64,000 bases of DNA, from NCBI GenBank assembly GCA_030680295.1, contig JAUXVU010000001.1:82220-146219 (forward strand). Direction: 5' to 3'. This DNA is from Moraxellaceae bacterium (lineage in GTDB: Bacteria > Pseudomonadota > Gammaproteobacteria > Pseudomonadales > Moraxellaceae). The notes under the pieces were generated by a model. It saw only the letters and a list, made by a program, of their open reading frames with translations, did not search any database and was not told the origin of the DNA. The translations under genes were made by a program, and so were the position numbers. Shown piece after piece: positions 1-12,245 of this stretch. The first letter of the stretch is position 1. Each line of letters opens with the position of its first letter.

Positions 1-193
1 ACCACAGCTGTTGAGCACGCTCATCGTCTGGCGCCACAACCAACACAACTCGATTAATTTCTGGCAGAGAGGTTAAGGTATTGATGGTGCGTTGTTGAAT
101 GGTCAATCCGGCCAGATCAAAATACTGCTTGGGCAATGCGGCGCCAAACCGCTTACCTGCACCGGCAGCAGGCACCACCGCATAAATGCTCAA
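1..193 (-). CDS. ispD: 2-C-methyl-D-erythritol 4-phosphate cytidylyltransferase IspD (N-terminal part, cut by window edge)
   Basis: Only the first 64 or so residues are present. They read LSIYAVVPAAGAGKRFG and then PKQYFDL, the nucleotide-binding start of IspD, which transfers CMP to MEP in the non-mevalonate isoprenoid pathway. The only sensible start is a TTG codon at 191-193 (other in-frame codons upstream lie inside ftsB). A GGAG lies about 10 bases before it, inside the end of ftsB, so the two genes are likely translationally coupled. The ftsB-ispD order is standard in gammaproteobacteria. The C-terminal part lies outside the window. Confidence 0.9.
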   Translation of the reverse strand, partial: MSIYAVVPAAGAGKRFGAALPKQYFDLAGLTIQQRTINTLTSLPEINRVVLVVAPDDERAQQLW

Positions 194-194
194 C

Positions 195-539
195 TTAAGG
201 TGACTCCGCAGGAGGTGCTGCAGATGAGGAGGCTGAGCCAGAAAGTGCTTTACCGGTGATCAAATAAAACGTTTCATCATCGCGAATCATGCCTAGGTCT
301 AATCGTGCACGTTCTTCGATGGCGTCTTTGCCGGTTTTAAGATCTAACACTTCCGCTTCCAACACAGCATTGCGCTGCTTAAGTGTTTGGTTCTCAGCGT
401 GTTGTTCAGCGACGGCTTCTTTGATGCGGTGAACGGCCATAATGCCACCCTCACCAAACCACAGCTTGCCTTGTAAGATTAAGAAGACTGCAGCGGCCAG
501 CCATAGCCATAAACGCCCGCTCTGACTGGCCTCTGTCAT
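195..539 (-). CDS. ftsB: Cell division protein FtsB
   Basis: A 114-residue bitopic protein of the DivIC/FtsB family. It has a short cytoplasmic N-terminus, one membrane segment at about residues 9-27 (LWLWLAAAVFLILQGKLWF), and a periplasmic coiled coil at about 32-75 (AEQHAENQTLKQRNAVLEAE). The family forms the FtsQ-FtsL-FtsB complex at the division septum. The tail after residue 95 is low-complexity Ser/Ala/Pro and makes the protein a little longer than E. coli FtsB (about 103 residues). It begins two bases after the eno stop codon and is followed directly by ispD, so it is probably co-transcribed with both. Confidence 0.93.
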   Translation of the reverse strand: MTEASQSGRLWLWLAAAVFLILQGKLWFGEGGIMAVHRIKEAVAEQHAENQTLKQRNAVLEAEVLDLKTGKDAIEERARLDLGMIRDDETFYLITGKALSGSASSSAAPPAESP

Positions 540-541
540 AC

Positions 542-1852
<1,311 letters not shown>

Positions 1853-1861
1853 TTAATAATC

Positions 1862-1888
1862 AAAAATGGCCCGTCACATTGGGCCATT
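1862..1888 (-). terminator. Intrinsic terminator between kdsA and eno
   Basis: On the minus strand an 8-bp perfect stem, AATGGCCC with GGGCCATT and an 8-base loop, runs into a short U tract (from AAAAA at 1862-1866). It lies after the kdsA stop codon and about 25 bases before the eno start. This suggests partial or full separation of eno-ftsB-ispD transcription from kdsA. Confidence 0.75.
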
Positions 1889-1895
1889 CACTTAT

Positions 1896-2762
<867 letters not shown>

Positions 2763-2776
2763 TCAAATTATTGTGG

Positions 2777-4471
<1,695 letters not shown>

Positions 4472-4513
4472 TTACCACGCACAGCCTCTGCCTTGAAACG
4501 GAAAAGCGCATGC

Positions 4514-4548
4514 AAAAAAACAACAGGGGCCAAATGGCCCCTGTTGTT
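4514..4548 (-). terminator. Strong intrinsic terminator of the porin gene
   Basis: Two perfect 13-base arms (AACAACAGGGGCC at 4519-4531 and its complement at 4536-4548) enclose a 4-base loop. On the minus strand they are followed by seven U (A tract 4514-4520). It lies about 25 bases beyond the porin stop codon and separates the porin from pyrG. Confidence 0.9.
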
Positions 4549-4572
4549 GGTACTTACTCGACGCAGTTCGGC

Positions 4573-5808
4573 TTAGAAGCTGAACTGAGCGCGGGCAGTG
4601 ATAGCGGAGATATCTGCTTGTGGGTTAGTACCCGCTACACCTTTCGACTTACCATCATGATACTCAACCATGAAACGTACGTTTGATGTTGCGTAGTAGT
4701 TCACACCAACAGCATAACCAGACGCTTCTGCATCAGCTGCTGAGTCTTTGTTTTCAATCATGTCATAACGTGCTTTTAGCTCAATTGCGCCTGCACCTGG
4801 CTTAACTGACGGGCTACCGAAAGCACCACGAGTCGTGTTGTAACGTTTAGCATGGTCTGTAATGAAGTAGCTAACTTGCGCGTAATAGGCTGCAACTTTC
4901 TCATCTGACTGGCCAACATTCAACGAGTCACTAAAGTCTGCTAACGCATACTCAGCTTGAGCTGTGAAAGGACCTTGACGGAATGCAACTTCACCAGCAA
5001 TTGTAGTTTGCTTATCAAAAGCTTGGTTAGCATTGATCAGTGTTGGGCGTACTTGAGCATTACGTGTCAGACGAGGCTGAATTGCAAAGCCACCAGCACC
5101 AACTGTTGGGTTGCCAGCTTCTTCTGATGTCGCGCTTAAACCAAAATGCAAAGTGCTAGTGTCTGAATTAATTGGGAAAGCGTACACACGACCGTTATAG
5201 CCTAGAGCCTGCGAGTTAGTTGCGCCTGCAGCACCACTATTTTGCTCACCTGCTGTTTTGTTGTTGTAAACAGCTACACCATAACCAACCATGTCAGTTT
5301 TACCGTTCAAGAATAAACCTTGTGTAAATTGACGCTGGTAAATGCCTGTTGCAGTCGCGAACGGACGCTCCATAAAGGTAATGTCATTAGAGCTTGTTAA
5401 CTCTTCCATGCCACGGAATGGCTTGGCTTGACCGATACGCAAAGTTTGACCACCCAACACTTCGCGACCAATCCACATTTCGCGGAAACCAGAACCGTTG
5501 TTAGCGCCTTGACCAGCAAAATCATTCTCAAACAAGTAAGTCCAGTCATACGCCTTACCAGATACTGATAAACGTGCACGACGGAAGTCAGTTGTACTGT
5601 TGCGCTTTTGACCAGCAGCATTCAAATCATCTTCTTCAGTAACATAGTTGCCATCAAAGTGAATACGACCACCTAACTTGGCAGAAAAGTTGCCATCTTC
5701 AGACTTGATCTCGAATCCACCTTTTGTTGTTGCTTTGTCAGCCATTGCAGGAGCTGCAAAAGAGGCTGCGAAAACCGCTAAAGCGGTCAGTTTGATTGCG
5801 TGATTCAT
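4573..5808 (-). CDS. Phosphate-selective porin OprO/OprP-family outer-membrane protein
   Basis: A 411-residue outer-membrane beta-barrel protein. Residues 1-23 are a signal peptide ending AAPAMA. The mature protein starts with a short region and then SAKLGGRIHFDGNY, the typical OprO/OprP (PF07396) opening. Further marks are the alternating amphipathic strands, GQAKPFRGMEELTSSNDITFMERP and a terminal Phe (AQFSF), the usual sorting signal for outer-membrane proteins. Family members are trimeric anion channels selective for phosphate or polyphosphate. A Pho-box repeat lies upstream, so induction by PhoB under phosphate starvation is a supported inference. The start has AGAGG seven bases upstream. 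It has its own terminator and appears monocistronic. Substrate cannot be told from sequence. Confidence 0.88.
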   Translation of the reverse strand: MNHAIKLTALAVFAASFAAPAMADKATTKGGFEIKSEDGNFSAKLGGRIHFDGNYVTEEDDLNAAGQKRNSTTDFRRARLSVSGKAYDWTYLFENDFAGQGANNGSGFREMWIGREVLGGQTLRIGQAKPFRGMEELTSSNDITFMERPFATATGIYQRQFTQGLFLNGKTDMVGYGVAVYNNKTAGEQNSGAAGATNSQALGYNGRVYAFPINSDTSTLHFGLSATSEEAGNPTVGAGGFAIQPRLTRNAQVRPTLINANQAFDKQTTIAGEVAFRQGPFTAQAEYALADFSDSLNVGQSDEKVAAYYAQVSYFITDHAKRYNTTRGAFGSPSVKPGAGAIELKARYDMIENKDSAADAEASGYAVGVNYYATSNVRFMVEYHDGKSKGVAGTNPQADISAITARAQFSF

Positions 5809-6225
5809 ATAAAAACCTCTGCATATATAAGTTAAGTGAGCCTTTTCGACGCTCGCAACCGCTATTTAGCAACTGCCAAGTGGCGGTGTATCACGTCCAA
5901 AGCGGCAACATGCCAGCCCTTGGAACAGATGCGAGTATCAAGAGGAAATGTTGCAGAGGCGGTACAGTTTGATGACAGTTCAGTGACAGCGCACCAAAGG
6001 TTTACATGACTTACAAAGAATTTTCTCAAGAGAAAGCAGCTAAATATTAAACTTAAGCCAATGATTTAATTATAAGTATTTAATTTTTTGCCGCTTATTC
6101 CAAGAAATATACCGCTTGTCGCAAATGTAAATAAATGTATCTAGAAATGTATTGCACCAAATATGGGCATGATTTAGCTTTACTTAACCCCATTAAAAAT
6201 ATGGGTTAGCGCAAGGAGAAACATA
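5809..6225. other. 417-base divergent intergenic region between two outer-membrane protein genes
   Basis: The half nearer the porin holds the Pho box. The half nearer the small barrel gene (about 6030-6180) is strongly AT-rich, with TTAA and TAAAT runs that could carry its promoter. A dyad TTAACCCCAT...ATGGGTTA lies at about 6184-6209 in the presumed leader, just before the AAGGAG ribosome-binding site. No open frame in this stretch looks like a gene. Confidence 0.6.
5962..5989 (-). promoter_or_regulatory. Tandem Pho box upstream of the OprO/P-like porin
   Basis: Read on the minus strand, CTGTCACTGAACTGTCAT (5989 to 5972) matches the 18-bp PhoB box: two CTGTCA repeats 11 bases apart. A third, weaker repeat CTGTAC follows at 5967-5962, again 11 bases on. 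This is the tandem arrangement of strongly PhoB-dependent promoters. It ends about 150 bases before the porin start. I could not assign the matching -10 element with confidence. Confidence 0.82.
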
Positions 6226-6870
6226 ATGAAAACTAAACTCACGTTGCTAGCTGCTGTAGTTGCTTTAGCCCCTATGTCAGCAATGGCTGGTGGCTCTGTA
6301 GATGTTTTCTTTATTCACAATAAAGCAGAACTAAAACAGGGTGGTAATTCTGTAAAAGAGGATGGCAACGGCTACGGATTTCGTGGTATCGCCGAACTTG
6401 GCAATGGGCTTTCGCTTACTGCCTCTCATCAAGATACGCGCATTAAAGGAAGCAATATCGGAACTAATCTAGGTATTGCAGAAACACGCGTTGGCTTGTC
6501 ATACAAACATCAAGTTAACGATCAATTTAGCATGACTGGTAATGCAGATTTTGTTCAGCTTGATGCAGAGCTAGATAAAAATCTGGGAATTGGTTTAGCA
6601 CTTGATGGCTATGCAGTGGGCGTTGGCGCAAGCTTTGCTGTAATTGACAACCTAAAAGTGTATGGCAACTTAGGCTATTTAAATCTAGGTAAGCTGAACA
6701 ATAAAACCGTTGATGGCTTTGAATACACAGTAGGTGCTTCCTACGACATTAACCAAAATATTGCAGGCTTTATTGAGTACCGCTTAGTTGATGTTGATAC
6801 AACAGCATTGGGCCCTAAAGTCAGTGTTGACTTAGACACTTGGCGCATTGGTGCTCGTTACACGTTCTAA
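6226..6870 (+). CDS. Small outer-membrane beta-barrel protein
   Basis: A 214-residue protein with a clear signal peptide (residues 1-21, ending MSAMA before GGSVD). The rest is made of alternating polar and hydrophobic strands ending in ARYTF, the C-terminal aromatic signature of outer-membrane barrels. Its size suggests an 8-strand barrel like the OmpA N-domain, OmpX or OmpW, but I cannot assign it to a named family. There is no periplasmic OmpA domain. The start is marked by AAGGAG six bases upstream. It is transcribed away from the OprO/P-type porin and ends at a bidirectional terminator. Function unknown; a structural or small-solute barrel is the safest call. Confidence 0.75.
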   Translation: MKTKLTLLAAVVALAPMSAMAGGSVDVFFIHNKAELKQGGNSVKEDGNGYGFRGIAELGNGLSLTASHQDTRIKGSNIGTNLGIAETRVGLSYKHQVNDQFSMTGNADFVQLDAELDKNLGIGLALDGYAVGVGASFAVIDNLKVYGNLGYLNLGKLNNKTVDGFEYTVGASYDINQNIAGFIEYRLVDVDTTALGPKVSVDLDTWRIGARYTF

Positions 6871-6894
6871 TGCTTTAGAACTCTGCATGAGTCT

Positions 6895-6921
6895 AAAAGG
6901 GCACCTTCGGGTGCCTTTTTA
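6895..6921. terminator. Bidirectional intrinsic terminator (barrel gene / mazG)
   Basis: Stem GGCACC-TTCG-GGTGCC at 6900-6915 with a UUCG tetraloop, flanked by AAAA on the left and TTTTT on the right. It can end the plus-strand barrel gene and the minus-strand cysM-to-mazG run, which converge here. Confidence 0.9.
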
Positions 6922-6924
6922 TTA

Positions 6925-7773
6925 TCATAAGCCACTAGACTTAGCCTCATTCCACAACGCCACCATCTGCGCCAAACTGGCTGATGACAACGACTCCCCC
7001 TCGCTGCGTAACTTTTTCTCAATAAAACCAAAACGCCGCTTAAACTTCTCCATGCCGCCTAACAGCGCCTGTTCACTGCTCACCTTTAAAACACGCGCCA
7101 AGTTCGTAGCGCAAAACAACACATCCCCTAACTCATCTTGCAAAGCTTCAATAGATAAACCCTCATCCACCGCTGCTTCTAACTCATCAATTTCTTCACG
7201 CAACTTAGCAAAAATAGCTTTAGGGTCGGTCCATTCATAACCAACCTCGGCCGCCCGTGCCAATAACTTTTCTGCCCGTAATAAAGGAGCATGCCCAGCA
7301 CCCACCTTATCCAAAAATGCAGGTTTAGCCTCTGGCAAACCAAGACGCAAACGCGCGGCTTGTGCCAAGGCTTTTTCTTGAGCCTTAATAGCCTGCCATT
7401 GCGCACTTACTTGCTCTGGTGACAAATCTAATCTTGGCTTATCTAGACGACCTTCAGGAAAAATATGCGGGTGGCGGCGAATTAATTTATCTGCAATCAC
7501 ACCGGCGACTTGATCAAAGTCAAAGTCGCCCTGCTCTTGAGCTAGTTGTGCTTGAAACACGACCTGCAGCAGCACATCACCCAGTTCTTCCTGCCAATCC
7601 AGTACATCACCACGAGTAATGGCATCGACTAACTCATAGGCTTCCTCAACGACATAAGGAGCTAGTGACTGTACCGACTGTGCTAAGTCCCACTCACAGC
7701 CCTGCTTGGGGTCGCGCAGTCGTGCCATGATCATTAGCAGGCGCTGCAGCTGGGGCAAGGCCTGCTGGTTCAT
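6925..7773 (-). CDS. mazG: Nucleoside triphosphate pyrophosphohydrolase MazG
   Basis: All-alpha NTP pyrophosphatase that hydrolyses (d)NTPs to monophosphates and is thought to clear damaged nucleotides. The 282 residues hold two MazG domains. In the first, CEWDLAQSVQSLAPYVVEEAYELVDAI and EELGDVLLQVVFQ show the metal-binding EExxE and ExxD motifs. The second half repeats the pattern with LREEIDELEAAV and LQDELGDVLFCATNLARV. Its ATG overlaps the relA stop codon (ATGA), so it is translationally coupled to relA, as in E. coli and Pseudomonas, where MazG lies with the stringent-response gene. Confidence 0.95.
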   Translation of the reverse strand: MNQQALPQLQRLLMIMARLRDPKQGCEWDLAQSVQSLAPYVVEEAYELVDAITRGDVLDWQEELGDVLLQVVFQAQLAQEQGDFDFDQVAGVIADKLIRRHPHIFPEGRLDKPRLDLSPEQVSAQWQAIKAQEKALAQAARLRLGLPEAKPAFLDKVGAGHAPLLRAEKLLARAAEVGYEWTDPKAIFAKLREEIDELEAAVDEGLSIEALQDELGDVLFCATNLARVLKVSSEQALLGGMEKFKRRFGFIEKKLRSEGESLSSASLAQMVALWNEAKSSGL

Positions 7774-10037
7774 ACACTAGACTCGCGATGTTCGGTGACA
7801 CGTCGTGCTTCGGTGATATTTGGCAGCTGCTCAATGCGTGTCAGCACACGCGACAGTTTTGCCAGACTCGGCACTTCCATGGTTAGGCGCATCAGCGCCG
7901 AACCATCTTGGCGATCAGACTGTGTTTGTACACCAATGACGTTGACTTGTTCGTTGGCTAGAACCGAGGTGACATCACGCAGCAAGCCGGTTCTATCCCA
8001 GGCCCGCACCAGTATTTCAACCGGATAGACATCATTGGACTTAACTTGCCACTGCACATCAACCGCGCGGTCGGGGTCAGCTTCTATTAAGTGCTGATAG
8101 TCCATGCAGCCACGTGCATGCACGCTTACGCCGCGACCCTGAGTGACATACCCCACAATCGGCTCACCCGGCACTGGACGACAGCAGCCAGCAATATGCG
8201 TCAGCAAATTACCCACGCCTTCAATGACAATGCCGCTGTCATTAATTTTTGATGGCTTACGAATAGTTTCAGGCAGCGCCAGCTCTTGTTGGGATGCCTG
8301 CACTAAACCATCGGTTAACGCGTGAGTCACTTTTGCCAGCGCTAGGTCACCGGCACCAATGCCGGCCAACACATCATCGGCTGTTTTTAAGTTAAAACGA
8401 TCCGCGACAGACTCTAGGGCAGCACGCGACAGACTTACCCCTAAACGAGACAGTTCGCGCTCAAGCAAAACCTTACCTTCAGTCAGGTTGCCACTACGAT
8501 CTTGCTGCTTAAACCACTGCCGCACCTTGGCCAGTGCACGGCTAGTGCCCAGATAACCAGAGGCCGGGTTCATCCAGTCGCGACTTGGAATACCACCTTT
8601 GGCGGTCATAATGTCGACTTGCTCGCCGGTATGCAGCTTATAGGTCAGCGGCACAATGCGGCCATTCACTTTGGCACCGCGGCAACCATGCCCCACTTCG
8701 GTGTGAATGTTGTAAGCAAAATCTAATGGTGTGGCGCCGCTTTGCAGGTCAACCACATGGCCATCACGAGTAAAGACATAAATGCGCTCATCATGAATGG
8801 CCTGATTAATTTGCTCAGCCAGATCATCTAAACGTTGATCGCCAATATCGTCTTGCCATTCGAGCACTTGCCGCAGCCAAGCAATTTTGTTTTCGTAACG
8901 CGCATCGGAACGTGTGGCTTTGCCTTCTTTATAGGTCCAATGCGCACACACACCCAGTTCGGCCTCTTCATGCATTTCAAAGGTACGAATTTGCACTTCC
9001 AGCGGTTTGCCCGATGGACCAATCACGGCAGTGTGTAATGAGCGGTAACCGTTCTCTTTTGGCGTGGCAATATAGTCATCAAATTCACGTGGAATATGAC
9101 GCCATAACGAATGCACCACCCCTAGGGCGGCATAACAGTCACGCACTTCCGGTAATAAAACCCGTACGGCACGCACATCGTAGACCTCATGAAAGCTGAT
9201 GCCTTTACGCTGCATTTTTCGCCAAATGGAATAAATGTGCTTGGCACGACCGCTGATTTCGATCTTGCCCATGCCCATGCGTTCTAAGTTGACCCGCAGG
9301 GTACTAATCACTTCATTAATATAACCATCACGTTGCAGACGTTTTTCATCCAGCAAACCGGCAATTTGTTTGTATGCTTCAGGCTCTAGATAACGAAACG
9401 ATAAGTCTTCCAACTCCCACTTGATGTGACCAATGCCCAAGCGGTGCGCTAGCGGTGCATAAATATCAAAAATTTCGCGCGCTACCCGGTGACGCCGTTC
9501 AGGCGCAGCATCTTTTACTTCTCGAATAGCAAATGTTCGCTCCGCCAGTTTGATCAATGGCACGCGGACGTCATCAATCATCGCCACCAGCATTTTACGA
9601 ACGTTATCTAATTGCTGCTGTTCATTATTGAGGTGCCGATGATCAGGATTGATCAAACGGCTAATCGCCGCCATGCGTAAGACGCCATCAATCAACAGGG
9701 AAATATCGTGGCCAAAACGCTTTTCAACATCAATTAAGGTGATTTTGCCTTCACGCACACTGCGGTACAGCACGGCAGCCATCAAGGAATCTTGATCAAG
9801 ATTGAGCTCGGCCAAAATATCAGCCATAGCCAAGCCGGTTAAGAAGCTTGAGGTACGAGTAGACCAAACATTGTGCCGCGCTTCTGCTTCACGATCAGCA
9901 CGCTCAGCATATTGGCACGCAGCCAATAACTGATCAGGGTCATGCAGTTCTACTTGAGCGGCAATACGCGCCATCCAAGCATTAAGGTCAACACTACCAT
10001 CACTATGGGATGGGTAGTCTTCACGTACTTTGACCAT
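7770..10037 (-). CDS. relA: GTP pyrophosphokinase RelA, (p)ppGpp synthetase I
   Basis: Ribosome-associated (p)ppGpp synthetase of the stringent response, 755 residues. The order is a degenerate hydrolase domain (about 40-190), synthetase (about 240-370), TGS (about 400-465) and a C-terminal ACT/RRM domain (about 670-745). At the hydrolase site the His-Asp pair of SpoT is replaced (VLYRSVREG where SpoT has LLHDVxED), so this is RelA and not a bifunctional enzyme. The synthetase site shows EFDDYIATPKENGYRSLHT and EVQIRTFEMHEEAELG. It lies 8 bases after rlmD and overlaps mazG by 4 bases. Confidence 0.96.
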   Translation of the reverse strand: MVKVREDYPSHSDGSVDLNAWMARIAAQVELHDPDQLLAACQYAERADREAEARHNVWSTRTSSFLTGLAMADILAELNLDQDSLMAAVLYRSVREGKITLIDVEKRFGHDISLLIDGVLRMAAISRLINPDHRHLNNEQQQLDNVRKMLVAMIDDVRVPLIKLAERTFAIREVKDAAPERRHRVAREIFDIYAPLAHRLGIGHIKWELEDLSFRYLEPEAYKQIAGLLDEKRLQRDGYINEVISTLRVNLERMGMGKIEISGRAKHIYSIWRKMQRKGISFHEVYDVRAVRVLLPEVRDCYAALGVVHSLWRHIPREFDDYIATPKENGYRSLHTAVIGPSGKPLEVQIRTFEMHEEAELGVCAHWTYKEGKATRSDARYENKIAWLRQVLEWQDDIGDQRLDDLAEQINQAIHDERIYVFTRDGHVVDLQSGATPLDFAYNIHTEVGHGCRGAKVNGRIVPLTYKLHTGEQVDIMTAKGGIPSRDWMNPASGYLGTSRALAKVRQWFKQQDRSGNLTEGKVLLERELSRLGVSLSRAALESVADRFNLKTADDVLAGIGAGDLALAKVTHALTDGLVQASQQELALPETIRKPSKINDSGIVIEGVGNLLTHIAGCCRPVPGEPIVGYVTQGRGVSVHARGCMDYQHLIEADPDRAVDVQWQVKSNDVYPVEILVRAWDRTGLLRDVTSVLANEQVNVIGVQTQSDRQDGSALMRLTMEVPSLAKLSRVLTRIEQLPNITEARRVTEHRESSV

Positions 10038-10044
10038 TCAAGCC

Positions 10045-11406
10045 TCATCCGCGGCGTTCAAACACCGCAATCGATTCCACATGGGTGGTGTGGGTAAACA
10101 TGTCCATCACCCCCGCTTGCGTCAACACATAACCAGCTTGTGCCAGTTCACCCGCATCACGCGCCAGAGTTGCAGGATTGCAAGAAACATACACAATCCG
10201 CTTAGGCGCTAGCTTAATGACGTGCGGCAGCACTTCTAGTGCACCACTTCGGGGCGGATCAATCAAAACTTTATCAAATCCGGCTTGTGCCCACGCCAAC
10301 CCACTCACATCTTGCGTCAAATCATGCGCATAAAAGCTTACATTGATCAGGCCATTGGCTCGTGCGTTTTCGCCACCACGCTCCACCATTTCCTGCGAAC
10401 CCTCAACACCAACGACTTCGGCTGAAACGGTTGCCAAGGGCAAGGTAAAGTTTCCTAGGCCACAAAATAAATCCAGCACACGCTCATTCGCATTTGGTTC
10501 AAGCAACTTTAATGCCAAGCTGATCATACGCGTGTTAATCGCCGCATTGACCTGGGTAAAGTCATTGGGGTGAAACGCCATGCGCAAGCCATTGGGGCCA
10601 AATGCTGGCAAGTGATAATACAGCCGGTTTTCACCATCTTCTGGCCAAATGCGATGCACGCTGTCATAACCAGCAGGCTGCAAATAACAATGCCAGCCAC
10701 GCTGCTGGCAGAAATCACGGATGACCTCGCGATCATGCGCTGTGAGTGGTTGCATATGCCTAAAAATAAGCGCTACTTGCGGGTCATCTGCTGTTGGGTC
10801 ACCCGCCGCTACTTCAATCTGTGGCAACTGGTCGCGACCATCTAGTGTGGTAATCATCTCCCGAAGCGCCATAATGGTATGACCAATACGCGCATCAAGC
10901 ACATGACATTCCGACATTTCGGTCAAAAAGCCAGATTTACGTTCGCGAAAGCCCACCAATAACTTTTCTTTCTTAATAACATAACGCACACCTAAACGTG
11001 CCTTGCGACGATAGGCCACATTGTCATCGACTAACGGTGGCAGCCATTGCTCAGGCTGCAGGCCGCCAAAATGCTGAAGCTGTTCGGCTAAAACCGACTG
11101 TTTAAAGCGAATTTGCGCCGCACGATCCATATGCTGCAACGAGCAACCACCACAGACACTAAAGTGTGGGCAAGCAGGCGTTACACGATCACTGGAGGCC
11201 TCAAATACTTCCAGCACATCACCTTCGTCATATTTACGCTGCTGCTCGTTGATATTGACGCTTACGCGCTCACCTGGCAGAGCAAAGTCTACAAACACCA
11301 CTTTACCGTCGGCATGGTTCGCAATGCCTCGGCCATCATGGCTAAAACGGGTGATTTGCATTTCTTGGGGTGGCAGATTCGGCCGGCGTTGACGTCTACG
11401 CGACAT
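10045..11406 (-). CDS. rlmD: 23S rRNA (uracil-1939-C5)-methyltransferase RlmD
   Basis: SAM-dependent enzyme that methylates U1939 of 23S rRNA. The 453 residues start with a TRAM RNA-binding domain (about 12-70). A cysteine cluster for a 4Fe-4S centre follows, in TPACPHFSVCGGCSLQH. The methyltransferase domain has LDLFCGLGNFTLPLA (SAM binding), IDPPRSGA and the catalytic Cys in VYVSCNPATLARD. It sits between the exonuclease gene and relA in the same direction; rlmD-relA adjacency is typical of gammaproteobacteria. Confidence 0.95.
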   Translation of the reverse strand: MSRRRQRRPNLPPQEMQITRFSHDGRGIANHADGKVVFVDFALPGERVSVNINEQQRKYDEGDVLEVFEASSDRVTPACPHFSVCGGCSLQHMDRAAQIRFKQSVLAEQLQHFGGLQPEQWLPPLVDDNVAYRRKARLGVRYVIKKEKLLVGFRERKSGFLTEMSECHVLDARIGHTIMALREMITTLDGRDQLPQIEVAAGDPTADDPQVALIFRHMQPLTAHDREVIRDFCQQRGWHCYLQPAGYDSVHRIWPEDGENRLYYHLPAFGPNGLRMAFHPNDFTQVNAAINTRMISLALKLLEPNANERVLDLFCGLGNFTLPLATVSAEVVGVEGSQEMVERGGENARANGLINVSFYAHDLTQDVSGLAWAQAGFDKVLIDPPRSGALEVLPHVIKLAPKRIVYVSCNPATLARDAGELAQAGYVLTQAGVMDMFTHTTHVESIAVFERRG

Positions 11407-11420
11407 GTTGTCTCACAAAG

Positions 11421-12245
11421 TTAAGCAATAGGTAAATTTAAGGGTGGGTCTTGCGTTGGAAACTGCACACTGGCTTCCTGCCAGGCCGCTAAAAACGCTA
11501 ATAAATGTGGTTGCTCTGAAGCAGCCAGGGTGGATTTGACCAAGTCAAACTCCGCTGCCAAACCAGCAGCATCATACTGGCCGCGCATAAACTGAAAACG
11601 TAAAAACACCAAATAGGTATTAAGCACGTCGGTTTCGCAATAATGACGAATAGCGGCTAAGTCACCGGCTAAAAAGGTTGGCCACACCTGCCCGCCATCC
11701 ATGCCCATCTTGCCGGGAAAACCCAGCAGCGTAGCAACTTGGTCCAATGGCTGCACAGCACGCGCTTGATAACCTGCCAGCAAGTCCATGACATCAATAT
11801 GGCGACTGTGGAAACGACCTAAATAATTATTGAACTTGGCCTCACGGTTGTACTCGCCTTGATCCCAATAAGCCGGCGCCTGCACACCATGAATCAATGC
11901 ACGGTAATGCAAAACCGGCAGATCAAAGCCACTGCCATTCCACGACACCAAGGTAGGGGTATAGCGCTCAAGGCCGGCAAAAAAACGCTGAATAATCTCC
12001 GCCTCGGACGCGCCTTCATCGCCTAATGACCACACTTTGATGCCATCGCGTGTGCGTAACACCGCTGAAATACAAACAATGCGCTGTAATGAATGGCGAA
12101 TAAAATCACTGCCACCGGTTTCTTGCCGGCGTAACTTAAACAGTGCCTCTGCAGCAGCGGCGTCATCTAAGCCATCAAGGCCATATAAACGACGTCCACC
12201 AGCAATATCAGGCACGGTCTCGATATCAAACACGAGTGTGTTCAT
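11421..12245 (-). CDS. Predicted 3'-5' exonuclease (DNA_pol_B_exo2, DEDDy type)
   Basis: A 274-residue exonuclease-fold protein of the family related to the proofreading domain of family B polymerases. The metal-binding residues are visible: D7 and E9 in LVFDIETVPD (Exo I), the aspartate in SWNGSGFDLPVLHYR (Exo II), and the Tyr/Asp of Exo III in AIRHYCETDVLNTYLVF. No polymerase domain is attached. Its ATG overlaps the cysM stop codon (ATGA), so it is coupled to cysM. A role in DNA or RNA end trimming is likely, but the physiological substrate is not known to me. Confidence 0.85.
   Translation of the reverse strand: MNTLVFDIETVPDIAGGRRLYGLDGLDDAAAAEALFKLRRQETGGSDFIRHSLQRIVCISAVLRTRDGIKVWSLGDEGASEAEIIQRFFAGLERYTPTLVSWNGSGFDLPVLHYRALIHGVQAPAYWDQGEYNREAKFNNYLGRFHSRHIDVMDLLAGYQARAVQPLDQVATLLGFPGKMGMDGGQVWPTFLAGDLAAIRHYCETDVLNTYLVFLRFQFMRGQYDAAGLAAEFDLVKSTLAASEQPHLLAFLAAWQEASVQFPTQDPPLNLPIA

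Noticed and set aside
8828..9199. Several plus- and minus-strand frames inside relA
   Set aside because: Overlap the conserved synthetase domain of relA; composition is what that gene's third-position bias produces on other frames.
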